Shown: positions 38,772 through 50,617 of the stretch, in pieces
Position numbering within the stretch: the stretch's first letter is position 1
Layout: each line of letters starts with the position of its first letter
Source: Strongylocentrotus droebachiensis
Taxonomy: Eukaryota > Echinodermata > Echinoidea > Camarodonta > Strongylocentrotidae
DNA length: 64,000 nucleotides
Direction: 5' to 3'
Assembly: GCA_035222895.1 (NCBI GenBank)
Contig: JAVYIG010000118.1
Location: 248,001-312,000, forward strand
Program-made: the position numbers and the translations under genes
Notes under the pieces: model-generated
Told to the model about the DNA's origin: nothing
Database searches by the model: none
Seen by the model: only the letters and a program-made list of their open reading frames with translations

Positions 38772-39919
38772 TTTGCGAATGAGACAATTTCCTGCACTCG
38801 TTTATGTTATCTACTTTTATGTAAAAGCATGCTTGTATTTCTAGATTTGAAGAAGATACATGTGACTGAGAAAAGAGACAGGCAGTCTGTCACGGAGAAG
38901 ACGTGGGAGAAAGAAAAGATTTTCAACAAAAAAATTGTTATCTTTGCAATCTCATCTTCTTTTTTTCTTTGTCGTGATATGGTAGTGTGGTGCTCAGTTA
39001 CTTGTGGCACGCAATCATACAGAAATAACAACGCCACCACAAACTTCTTTGAATTTATGCAGGTACATCCACGCGCAAGTAGGCATTGTTGTTTTAGTGT
39101 ATGTAAGAGATATTATATCAGACTGAAGTTACAGCTGCTGTGCCTTAATTTTGTTTCGTGCCGTGATTTATGAGCATTTTATGGTAAGCTTCTTGTAGCC
39201 AATTATAAGTTGAGCTTGTGTGTATTCTCCAGCTCGATATGCTGATCATATTAAAAATCTCTCTTTTATTCAAATTATTAAGTTAGGATATTTGAATAGT
39301 TTTTTTGTTAATTCTCTTGATGCCACAAAACCACCTCCAAATTGATTCATTTCTTTTCAGGGTTGTGGTAATTGAAAGACTCAAAGAAAATCTCAAATAC
39401 ATTGTTAACAAAATAAGCTCTTTTTAAAGGTTGTAATAAAGTACATTGCAGATCTGTAAGTGAAATCTTTATTGTAACATGACAGAAAAGAGTGTATTGA
39501 AGATAGTCAGAATGGCAGCCTGCACACCCTGCTAAAGAATAAGCATTAAACAGAGGCTTCTCGTGCTTGATATTAATGAAGAAAAATCAGATATTGAAAA
39601 AACATAGAGAATTAGCTAAATCTATTGTTCCTGTCAAGCTATAAAATCTGCTCTATAAAATATGATATACCTGTCCTTTCAATATTTCACTCATGATCAC
39701 AGAATTTAACAAGTTTGCATGCTATTTTTCTCAGCTTCTGTCCTTAGGGTTGACAAAATTTTGTTCCTTTTCTTCGGCCCTAATTGTCATATTTCCCCCA
39801 CTCCTCAACTTAGGAATAGAAATAAAATAAGTCGTTACTCTGTTTGCTGGTTCTGTGAATTGGCCTACTGCAGGTATGTGCATGTAGGCTTAAGTTTACA
39901 GGAGATAATTATTGACTAT

Positions 39920-39989
39920 TCAGAAAGAAATTAACTAGGTGTTTAAGTATATGAGTTAATGCTCTTTTGGCACCGAACGGGCGATTATG
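39920..39989 (+). mobile_element. Hairpin element copy 9 (degraded)
   Basis: CAGAAAGAAATTAACT and GAGTTAATGCTCTTTTGGC arms. The loop AGGTGTTTAAGTATATGAG is close to that of copy 8 (TGTTCAAGTGTATGAG). It is followed by GGGCGATTATG, a relic of the outer ACGAT end. Confidence 0.5.
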
Positions 39990-40609
39990 TCGGTTCGCAA
40001 AACCAGTGACAGAATATTTGATGCTTGTTGCTTCATATGTTCATGATACGCCCCCTCCCCCATCCCCACCCAAAAAAAAAGGAAAGAAAAGAAGATACTG
40101 TATGTGGAATGGGTAGAGGAAGGGGTATGAGAAGAGAGACAATCTCTACCTTCTCCCGGTATTAGGTATCCGTCTTCATATTTTCTTTCTTTTCCCACAA
40201 GTCCTGTTTACCTGTCTTCCAACCAGACAATGGCTATCAAATATCTCCCCACTTTAATGACTGATTCAATCAGATGAATAATAGAACGTAATTGGAACCC
40301 GCCATCCACCATTACAAAAATGTTCAAGAAGAAGAGAAAATAGAAAGAGGAGACTTTCATGATGTCTTGCAACGCGACTCCGGTTTCCTCCTCTCAGTCC
40401 TAGAGACGAGATGCTTTCTCAGTGCATTCCCACTCTCTCTACCTTAATGGTTTAGTTCACACCATAAGATGTGCGTCCTGTTGTTTGTTCTCTTGTTTCT
40501 CTTGCTGTGGTGTTACTGTGGTGTAATTTGACACGTTTCTAACGTATCTTCAGAACAGTACAAACATAGCTACAGCCACAATACCCTTCTTGAATGTTTT
40601 CAACAGCTA

Positions 40610-40623
40610 CCCCCCCCCCCCCC
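40610..40623 (+). repeat. Poly-C run
   Basis: C14 in intron 3; a simple homopolymer. Confidence 0.95.
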
Positions 40624-43562
40624 ATTTGTGTCTTGAGTGTCTTGCTTTTCAAGTTTAGCCATTTCACACAAATTAGTTTCTTGAGAAATATTGTCAAAAT
40701 ATGGCTACAGTTAATGTTACATTAATACATTTAGAGAAGAATTATCATTATTGATATATGGGATAATTCATTTTTTACATGTTTGGAGGAAAAAAATGCC
40801 CTCCCTCCAACGAATAAAAAATGTTTCCATTTGAGGTTCATATTAAAGGTCATGGCACTGATCTGTATTAAGGCATACATTTTGTTTACTCATTATCGAT
40901 AAATAATTTGATTTGAACAATTTGATTTAATGGATAACACAGACATTTTGATGACGTATTCACGTAGATATACCCAGGGTTGAAAGCGGATGTTATTGCT
41001 ATTAATTCTAAATTTAGAGAACAAGTTTTGTTGAATAATGAAATAACAACTTCAAGTGAACTTACATCAATAATTATTGTTGAAAAGAATCATTTGGCAT
41101 GGGAGAGAAAGCTGACAAGGAATAAAAGTAACAATTTAATCTGTGATATGAATTTATCTTCCTAGCTGCAATGATGACCCGGAAAAACTACTAAATCAAA
41201 TGTTAAGATATAATATTATACAATTGTAATATAGTGTTTCATCCTGCACTGCATTTCTAGCTCTCTACAGAGCTTTCCCTCCACAAGCCAATATTTTGCG
41301 ATCGATCGGCGAGAGTAAAACCATGAAAATTGCCCAAATCCATTGCGTGTTTAGACCAAATCAAGATGGAATTAGATGTTGGGGGAAATCTGTTGGTAAA
41401 ATGAGAAAGGGATACGAGTGTGTGTACTAAACGGCTGATCAATATAAGTGAAGATTGTGGTTGGATTCCATTGATTTCAGTCGGTCAATGACACACAATT
41501 AAAGAATTGCATCTCTCTATCTCTCCCTCTCTCTCTCTCTCTCTTAGCCAGAGATTCTTTTATCATTCCGACAAATCTGGGAGTCTAATTTTCTCCAAAG
41601 TATTATCAAATATGATACCATTTAGTCTTCTCCTCTTCTTATGACAACAAGAACAGAAATATACTCAGTCGGCCTATACTGTTTTCAACCTAGGAGTTTG
41701 AATATGTGCAGATTTGATATAATAATCTTGCATGATAGATATGCTGATGATTTGGATTCAAGACTTTTAAAAATTTGATAAAAATATTCCACAAAAATCT
41801 TTCAACATTATAACAATCTTTTATGCTGGCATCAGATGAAACAAAAAATTTCAAAAAGGGATATGAAGATTAATCTGTCTGTTTTCATAATTATCATCAT
41901 TTTTGTTTGTATGCAAGAACTGTTTATGAAGTGAAATAACATGCAAATTTTAATCAAAGCATTTTCTTCAATTTAAATTGAGTTCTCCATCACTGGGTGA
42001 ATCCTTTCTCACTCCATTTGAAATATAAAACAATCTGTTTCAAAACCTGAAACCATCATTTATCTGAGATTGACAGTAAAGCCTTGAAAGGTCTCTTCCC
42101 TCTCACTTTTAAGGATATCTAATCAGGAATAGGGATAGCCCATGCAGGTTGACAAATTCGATTCCCTTTCCGCCCTTCCAGACATAACTAGCCTTGTTGA
42201 GTTCTATGAACTCTGAGGCCTTAGAAAAATTCAAACATCAAATGTTTAATGACATTCTTCAGAATGTTGGAGATCAGTGTTTATTTATCATTTTCTTATA
42301 TTAATAATGATAATAATAATATGTCTTGTTTACCCAGGGTAGCCTCATCAGTATACATACTGTTCTCCCTGAGGGCCCTGCAATCATATCGATATCATTA
42401 CCCTAGCTTATGATTTCAATAGGTCTTGAATGGATAATATTGGTTTACGGTTTGGTAAAATTTGTTTCCTGAAGTATTTATAGAAAGCAGCATAAGCACA
42501 TTCTGTTTCAAAAGTGGTCTGGTCTCCATGCTTTAGATTTAATGACAGAACTGTTTGATTGAAAAAAGGAATAATACATAAAAAAATCAAGATTTTTATA
42601 TCATCTTTTTTTACTTTAATAGTGTTGTAATGATTGGATAACTTGATTCTATAAGAAGGTTACTATCAAAAAACAAAAGAGAAGTTTTGATATCGCTAGT
42701 AAGTTCATCAATTTTGCGAGCATAACTTCACCAACTATCATTGTCATGTTAGTGATTGGTTTGGTCAAAGGAAATAGTCTTTTGCGGAAGTCTTATCAAG
42801 ACTGCAGTAGGTGCATGGTTGGAGTGTGACCTCAGACGAGGACAAGTCTGATTGGTGTGGTGTGGGCCTGCCAGACAGGATCTAGGTCCCTGAGGAGGGG
42901 GATGTGTCTAGGGTTGGTCCCAAGAGAGGGGTCATCAGGGGTGATGGCCAATTTACAGGGGAGGGGGAGGGTGGAGATGTACCTTTGACCTACTTGCAGG
43001 ATGGCCTGTCTTGCAGACCAATGATGTTTGTAAGGTTGATACAGACAGTGACTAGAAGGAAATTTAAATGGCAATTTTGCCTTCCTTTGGACCATGCTTT
43101 GAGATAGAAACTATGTGCAAAGTCCATGCTAGCATTATGTGTTATTCATCTAGTTGTAAATAATTAAATCAAACAATACTCCAAATAGAACACAACTAGT
43201 TATATAAACTACTTCAATGATGATATTGTATATCTTATTTTTGCATACTGGATCACTGATAACTTATTATGTCTTTCATTTTAATTTACTGGATGGCTTT
43301 AACTTCTTGGTTTTCCCAATTTGGCTTGGTGAGATCTCATTTTTTATTTCAAATAAGTGCTGCTTTCATGAATTAGTGAACTCATATGTTAGCTTTATTG
43401 GTTATGATCTAGCCTATGTCTATGGGGCTATCAGTTTTGGGGTGAAATCCTAGTCAATATTTTCTTCTGATCTGGAGGGGTGGTGGTCGGACAAACACCT
43501 ATAATTATCTGACTTTTTGAAGGGTTAAGAAATCTTTTGATTATACCAATTCAATTCAACCT

Positions 43563-44100
43563 TTAAAGGTACTATGTCCCTTTTGCAGCCAACCTCAAAT
43601 TCTGTAGAATTTTGTAGGAATTATGAATATGTCATGTATGTCCTATCTGTGAAATTTAAACGTTAGCAGTGTCCTCATTCAAATTATGCAAGGAAACCCG
43701 TTTACTTGCTAGACTTCACTGTCAGACACTATTGAGTGACTGACTGGCTTTTTTTCTTCTTTGGTAATAACATACATGAAAAGAGTTGTAAAGGGTACAT
43801 GAGCATTTGTCTACATCAATAACCCACTTCTTGTGATGGCCAAAATTAAACTGATTGAATCTTTGCGCAGCGTAAAACGTATGACCATTTGGTACAATTG
43901 TCTGAAAATCAAGACTATTACTTTTGGGCTTTATAGCCCTAAAGTCGATTTGACAACTAATAGTCGTTATTTTCCCACTTGAAGACATTTTCAAGCCCCA
44001 CCTTTTTTAGGGAAGTTCTAAATTAGTATTATCTTTCAAATGCAGTTGGAATTTAACTTTTTCATTTTTTTGGCCTGCAAATGGGACATAGTACCTTTAA
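43563..44100. mobile_element. Non-autonomous DNA transposon with ~28-bp TIRs flanked by TTAA
   Basis: The left end TTAAAGGTACTATGTCCC(T)TTTGCAGCC (43563-43590) and the right end (44072-44100) are inverted repeats with one mismatch and one indel. The right end reads GGGACATAGTACCTTTAA on +. Both ends carry TTAA, consistent with a TTAA target duplication as in piggyBac-type elements. The superfamily is an inference. The 538-bp body has no transposase-like frame. Confidence 0.8.
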
Positions 44101-44219
44101 TACTGATAATCTTAAGAAATATTTTTAGCACTTTGAAATCCAAAGACGTCTCCCATACCAGCATGCTACCTACCCAGCATGTATTTATTGTGCATTGGTA
44201 TCAGGGGCATTATAGTGCA

Positions 44220-44251
44220 GTGCACTGTGTTGGTATACCCACACAATGCAC
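44220..44251. repeat. Imperfect palindrome
   Basis: GTGCACTGTGTTGG and CCCACACAATGCAC are 14-bp inverted arms (two mismatches) around TATA. A second, perfect palindrome CTCATGAAT-A-ATTCATGAG lies at 44285-44303. Function unknown. The extrusion or dimer-site reading is speculative. Confidence 0.5.
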
Positions 44252-44699
44252 TTACAGCTGGTGGCACTCTTGTCACTCACGCAACTCATGAATAATTCAT
44301 GAGCAACCTCATTTACATACTGATTGACAGCCGACCCTACCACTTCCATGTGGGTGGGTGGGTGGAACCAGAGATGATGGTACTTCCATGTGACTAAATG
44401 AGGGGTAATAGGAAATGTTTTTGTACCAATTTTGTTTAACTTCATGATCAGCACTGTAATCCAAGGTCATCAGACAATCGATATGGGAAGACTGTTATCT
44501 TGGAAAATAGTCACATGTCTTTCTTAAATATCTTGTTTTTCGGTCGTACCCATTTACTTCCTTCCGTTCCCCTCCGGATGTGAGTGATGATAGATCAATC
44601 CATGCATGACTAGCCGTCACATGTAGTGCGTTGTCCTTATACACAGGGTGAATACATGTATACACTGGGTTCTATTGTAATTGAATCCAAAGGATTTCA

Positions 44700-44721
44700 A
44701 TGTGTGTGTGTGTGTGTGTGA
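44700..44721 (+). repeat. (GT)n microsatellite
   Basis: Eleven TG/GT units in intron 3. Confidence 0.95.
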
Positions 44722-47018
44722 GAGGGCGATGAGGCAATAGGCAAGTTTTCCAAGAAACGTGTAGTCACTCCAGTGGTATGTTAGGGGTCAATAGCGCTCA
44801 GGAAGGAACGCAGGAAGGAGCTAAGGGAAGGATAAAAGGCACTTGAGTTCTTTCCTTTTGAGAGCAGTGAAGACATAGCAATGAAAGGGTGTTTTAGTTT
44901 CAGGGAAATGCCTCCCTTTAATTCTAAAGGTTCATTGGATCGTTGATCTCATGAACTTAAGATGGCATGTATATGTCTAATTGGATTATCATAATTACAT
45001 AAGCTGTTGGAAAACCATTCACTCATTAAAGAAAACTGAAAAATTGGTCATAGTCATCAATGCAATCACCACTGGTTTGATAAGAGCAAAAATATACCTA
45101 TATCTTTCTCAAATTTTACAAAGGAAATTACCAGTGTCACAGAATAAGTGATTCACACCAGAAGGGTATGTCCTATTTTGGGCACAGAAAGTTTTTAAGT
45201 AGGTCCACTGAAACCAAGAGTGGGCAGTATACCATTCTGTTGGTGTGCTGATGTAAAACTAAAATTGGAGGAAATCACTCCATTCTCTACCCTTATTTGG
45301 GAAATACCCAAAAGAGAAACATGTATGAAATATCTTCAGTATTATTCAAAGACAAGACACCCTGTAAAAAAGGTGCACATACTACAGATTGACAGGAAAG
45401 TCACGTATATGGAATCACTTAAACAGGTAAATTGAATGCACAGAACCAGGACATGGATCTTGAATTCAGAGAAAAATTAACAGAACATTCAGACATTCAT
45501 ATATAGTTTAGGAGGATCAAAATGTCTTTACTTTTAATAGACTCCTCCAATCAATTAATTCCTTTCCGAAGTCAATACATGGACCCCGATAAAAAAGATT
45601 AAATCTTAACAAATTGTACAATTGAGGCACTTGACACTTGGACATGTAAACATGGGAAATGCCTTTCGTTGATTTCATCTTGTATCGTAACCTAAACTCA
45701 TTTCTCAAGTGCCTATGTCGTAAACAATAATACTTTACACACCATTCACAACTTATCTTTACATCCAGCCAAACGTCTAAAGCAGGAAGGCCGTAGTTTA
45801 GAATCAGATTCTTTTTCAAACAAGGAACTTTAGATAGGGGAAACCCCATCGTTGTCCTGGAGTATAATGTGACCTACTTCTCGGCCTTTCTTGATTGGTT
45901 TCAAAATAAAAGAACCAAAGGGAAGCAGGAAAGACAGGAATGCAGCAGTATCAAGCAACGATATCACCATATATAATGCAATTATACAAGAAGTTGCATA
46001 ATTCTACTGACTAATGGTTATTGTATCGGTGTATATGATGCCCTTGTCAACCAGCGCTATTTACTTACCAGCAGTTACATCAGGAATTCCAAAATGAAGT
46101 TTCCATTATGTATCCATTATGAATAGTTAATTATCTGTTAATGATAATCAATTAATATACTTGATTATTAATATATAATCATATGGCACTACAAGAAAAT
46201 GCATGCAATCATATAATTTGATTACATATATATGTCAAATGGCAAGCCAAACTCAAATGAATAAGCTCTTGGTATTCATGCCGAACTCAAATAATAAGCA
46301 CTTGATATTTGGTAAGCATGATTTGCAGTATTATTCAATTTCCATTGAACCCAACAAACACTATCTTGTGTCCCTTGCAAACAAGGAGGACATTGTGTAG
46401 ATGAATTACACAGTAACTCATACCATAAGCTATGATTCATATGCTGAACCAGTGGAGATGTATGTGTGAGGAGGAGGAGAGAGAGAGAGAGAGAGAAGGG
46501 GGAAAATAAAGGTTGAACTTTTGGCTGACCTTTATAATGACTCATGTTTAGTGTGAGACATGGATCATGAGTTATCAGCTGTTAAATGACGATGTTCTTT
46601 TCAACTACAAATGTCACTGTGTTGGGCTATCTTTACAGTCCTTTACCTGGAAAACAGTTCCCGGTTCTGATGGGCATTAACAAAAAAAGGCTTATTAGAC
46701 AAGATTTAATTCAGTTTGTAAATCTGTTTTAAGGAAAGGAACTTTTAAAGCACAGGTTTTTATTTAGCAAGTTGGCCTCTAACATATTCATAGATTATAA
46801 GTATGTTATATTCAGTTATATTGTAAGAGATTTAATTGATATTCAAAGTATGTTCATCAAATTGCTCAATTTCAAATTTTTTTTAATATAATTTAAATTC
46901 TGCTGCAGGAAAATTCATAGTACTAATAAAAGGTCCCATTGGTAGGCCTCTACATTCATGAAATTAAAGTGTGCAATGATATTAACAGAGCTGTGTTTCT
47001 TCTTTCTTCTTGCTACAG

Positions 47019-47890
47019 ATAACATTCAGCATCAAGGGCAGGCTTCGAAGCCATGGTCATACTACAATCCTTACCAATCATCAGTCGCCCAACCCTCGGA
47101 CGCATCAATCCTCTCAGCACAGATCAAGACTGAACCTACGGAGCTTGCGTTGCTAGGTCAGCAGAACTCTACCCTTCAGCAATATCCCAAGCCTGATTCC
47201 CTCTACCCCGCCTCCATCACCCGGTCCAGCGAGGTCCAAGACCCCCGCTTCGTCTACCCGTCGACTCCGGCCGCGGTCAGCTCGGTCTCATTCACGCCTT
47301 CTTCCATGTCAGTGCTGTCGTCCGGGGTGGAATCACCGCGTACCATCTTGCCAATGACCCCCAATCCGTTCCCTCTGTCATCTCAAGATATCTTCTCAAG
47401 CTCCTCCACCGCCACGCCCGTCACTCTAACGTCGCCCCCTTACCTGCCAAACTCACCCCCCTACCCTCTCTACCCGCACCTCTACATGTCGTCTCCGTCA
47501 TCGCAAACCTACTACGATAGCTCACATCTACCGATGCTGCCATCGTCAACGAGACCGGAGGACAAGCAGGAGATCAAGCATGATAACAGACCTGGGGAAG
47601 GCATCCCTCATCTCCCTCATCATCCTGAGATGTCTCTGACGGTGGCTCTTAACTATGGTAGCCATCCTCAAAGCCAGATTGAACTCAATACAGCCAGGAC
47701 CATGGGACAGAGCATGGGTGGAATGCATAACAGTGGGGTAGCGCTGATGCAGCAACATCGAAACAACAGCCCTGTCACTAACATCTCACCCATGCAACAA
47801 AGCATGGGACAAATGAATATCAACACCACCGTCGGACACTTACCCACCGTAGACGACTCAAGAAAAGAGGACGTCTGGCGGCCATATTGA
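47019..47890 (+). CDS. Runx: Runx terminal coding exon: C-terminal regulatory region
   Basis: Encodes residues 247-536 and the TGA stop. It enters in phase 1 after a CTTGCTACAG acceptor. Segments reminiscent of vertebrate RUNX C-termini, in order, are PWSYYNPY (258-265; cf. PWSYDQSY), a DPRF-YPS segment, ESPRTILP (cf. SPPRILP), Tyr/Pro-rich PPYPLYPHLYMSSPSSQTYY, NNSPVTNISP (cf. NSPTNMAP) and the terminal VWRPY, the Groucho/TLE-binding peptide. IKTE (282-285) fits the SUMO consensus. I find no PPxY WW-domain motif, which vertebrate RUNX proteins have as PPPY. The C-terminus is rich in Met/Gln (GQSMGGMHN, MQQSMGQM). Codon use is GC-rich relative to the flanking introns. Confidence 0.95.
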
Positions 47891-48417
47891 ATCCTAGAAG
47901 ATCGTTGAGAAACTTTTGAGACTCTGTGAAGGATATGGACTCTATTTAATAGATTTGAAATCAGCGTATTCTCTGCAACACTGCTATGTACCTAGGTATT
48001 GATTCAGACTTGATGCAAAGTGGATTGCAGTGATCTTCATAAATGATGCGAGGTTTAACTCCTCAGCTTCTAATCATGTTGGCTGGAGGAACACCATCCT
48101 GGCTCCTTAAAGTTTTATAATATTCATGATTCATTATTTCAGTGTCATTCCATTCCATGTAGTCTCATGCACGTGTTTGTGTGTGTGCGTGTGTGTGAGC
48201 TGTATCATATTGCTTCACATTATCATCATCATCATCATCATTCTTGAATGAACAGAGGATTTATGGAGTGTACATAGTGAATTTTATGTACCATATAGTT
48301 CAAAAGTGTGAGACGAAAGGCATGAATGATATTGCAAGATTCATGTACAGTAACAATTATCTGCAATGCAAGATTCTACACCCTATTAAAGAAATATAAT
48401 TCATGTTTTGGATGATT

Positions 48418-48504
48418 GTATTGTCTATTAAGAGTCTGAAAGGTATGAATTCATACGCCCTAACACTGCGTTAGCGCCCTTCTGGCTCTCAACAGGCGAT
48501 TATA
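48418..48504. mobile_element. Hairpin element copy 10, in probable 3' UTR
   Basis: The right arm is well preserved (GCGTTAGCGCCCTTCTGGCT, then CTCAACAGGCGAT). The left arm (TTGTCTATTAAGAGTCTGAAA) is more eroded. It is the only copy downstream of the stop codon, so it may be present in mature mRNA. Confidence 0.6.
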
Positions 48505-48851
48505 TGATAGACGAGTCTGTCACGAAACAAGAACAAATTAATACTCATTGTAAATGTCGTAGTAGATATTATGAAGCTCACCTTCATGTACATACAGATA
48601 CAGAAGTTTTCTTTCGTCTTCAAACTTGTAAAAAGAATGAAATGTGTGTTTTCATTATTGTGATAAGTACAGCAATGTTATCAAAGACCCTGTGCAATGA
48701 GTGAAGTGGATATTATCGAGACTCTTCATAAGAGTCGAGCGTGTATTTTTTTGGAAGGAAAGAGAACATATTTTGAATTTGTAAAATATGTGAATATTTT
48801 GACGATGGGGCTCCATGATGTGTACAAGTTTTTATTTTGATCAGCATTGAT

Positions 48852-49100
48852 ATAATAATAATAATAATATTTAATTTTTATATAGCGCTTAATACAAATG
48901 TCTCTAAGCGCTTTACAAATATACTATTACCCCGGTCATTGGATTCAGTGCTTGCCCGCACACAATGTGTGTACAATCTCCACTCCCTGGGGAGCATTCC
49001 AGCCAGGCGTTACATGACGCTCAAAAACTGTTTGACCAACAATGACGGTCGCATCCTATACCGGGTACCCATTTAACACCTGGGTGGAGAGTAGCAATTG
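48852..49100 (+). mobile_element. SINE-like repeat, partial
   Basis: Starts with an (ATA)n run, then TATAGCGCTTAATACAAATG, TCTCTAAGCGCTTTACA, CTCCCTGGGGAGCATTCCAG and CCGGGTACCCATTTAACACC, then TGGGTGGAGAGT. The last part aligns with 55193-55230, which continues into a tRNA B-box-like end. I recognise this as a dispersed repeat type of marine invertebrates, from memory and not from a database check. It is truncated before the B-box end. Confidence 0.6.
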
Positions 49101-49146
49101 ATTTGTAAGTGTTTGCAGTATAAAATATAGATAAGATATCTTAAAT

Positions 49147-49173
49147 GGGGGGGGGGGGGGGGGGGAGGGGGGG
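49147..49173 (+). repeat. Poly-G run
   Basis: G19 followed by A and further G-runs; a simple repeat just 3' of the SINE-like element. Confidence 0.95.
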
Positions 49174-50611
49174 AGAAAATAGTAGGTGAGAACTGAAAAA
49201 ATAAACGTGCTTGTTAGCAGGGTAGATTTATGATTTGAGATTATGGTTTGACTATTGCGGTATGCTTGAAGTTTCAACTCGAAGAGGTTTTTGGTGATTT
49301 CCTTCCTTTAATTGCGGGGAATTCATGGGTTTTTCATCTCAAAGGGGCATTCTCTTAATGAGACAACAATAGTATATCTTAACTCAATATGTGTGGCAAT
49401 GTTAGATTGAATTTTTGTTTTATTTGAGAGAGAGAGAATTACATGAAGGTATGTAGTTCTTGAAGTGTGGTACAAAGGTTCAACAAATTTGTTGGTTTTT
49501 TTTTTCAAATTGAAAAGATCTGTGTTAATTATTTTGAGATATCTGAAATGTTGATTATTCATATTCATATGCCAGTATACATTATGTATGTGACAAACTT
49601 TTCTTTCATATAGAATGGGCCTCTTTGCACAGTGTTACGCCAGCCTTAAATTTAAGTGATATTTTAATGATAATCCATGCTTTTTCAATTTATTCATCAA
49701 CTTGCTGTCATTCACCAATGAGTTTCAAACTCAAATGTTCATTTTCATGTGGAAAAGATAATTGTTTTGTAATTTCTTCATATTCTTTCATCTTTCCATT
49801 ACTTTCAATGATATTAATTTAGATTGAAATCAAGGTCGTAATATGTAATGAGGTTTTCTACGCCCATCTCTGATATTGTATAGTGCTTTGTAATGTAAAC
49901 TTGTTCTTATCCATAATATACAACATCGCTGGACTTGTGTCATATTTCATGCATCAAATTGTAGAAATTAAACTATTATCTCCTTCAGGAACTACATTTA
50001 TACAATCAAAATTCTTTTCCGTGATCTATAAATTCAAATATTGGAATCCACATATATGGAACATTAATTAATCCTTAATTTATTGAAACATGAATTAATC
50101 TTTGGTCAATTCAGCAAACTATTTAAATTTGTAATATATTCCTTACCTTATTCTCTTTAGTGAGGCAATAGATATTTATTGGTAGCAAACAGTTATTTAT
50201 ACATCATATTAAACATGCCACCTTTGCCTTTTATAAAATAAATTAATTCATCTGATCATTTTTACAATGTAGTCCCAACATTCCAAAAAGTTTGATATGT
50301 TTTGCCCTTGTATTTTGCGTGCCATTATCAGATGAGAAAATAATCCATTTACTTTACAGAAGTCGCGGATGTGGGATTAATAAAAGAAAAGGAAAATGTC
50401 AAATATGTTTCTTAATGTAATTTTAATACTGATGTGTGGGTTGTATTAAACCTACACTTTAGATATGTGATGAATTTCTTTTCTTTGTGTCTTTATTTAT
50501 TGAAACCTGTGAAAGGTCGTGCAAATTAATTATTATGAGGTCCATAGTAAGGTTGTATTCCATGTGTTAATAATCAAGCTTTGTTTTGTTATGTTTGTGA
50601 TTTTTACAGGG

Positions 50612-50617
50612 AATAAA
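50612..50617 (+). terminator. Candidate polyadenylation signal AATAAA
   Basis: AATAAA in GGGAATAAAACAC, with T/G-rich TTTGTTTTGTGTTTC about 45 bp downstream, the usual arrangement of a cleavage/polyadenylation site. It lies 2.7 kb beyond the Runx stop. Confidence 0.4.

Larger units (their letters stand above)
29305..47018 (+). other. Runx: Intron 3 (phase 1)
   Basis: Runs from the GTAAAT donor to the TTCTTTCTTCTTGCTACAG acceptor. Contents include four to five hairpin elements, a CpG-dense segment at about 31000-31310, a stronger one with CCAAT boxes at 32761-33060, a ~198-bp minisatellite (35022-36224), an 87-bp tandem duplication (37348-37517), a purine tract (38605-38771), a TIR element (43563-44100) and two palindromes near 44.25 kb. 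No additional exon was recognised. Confidence 0.8.

Noticed and set aside
45517..45849. 110-codon minus-strand frame in intron 3
   Set aside because: No recognisable domain, no paired splice signals that I could support, and composition like the surrounding intron.
46958..47018. In-frame extension upstream of exon 4, beginning with a Met
   Set aside because: This is intron sequence. The polypyrimidine tract and CTACAG acceptor place the exon start at 47019, with correct phase from exon 3.
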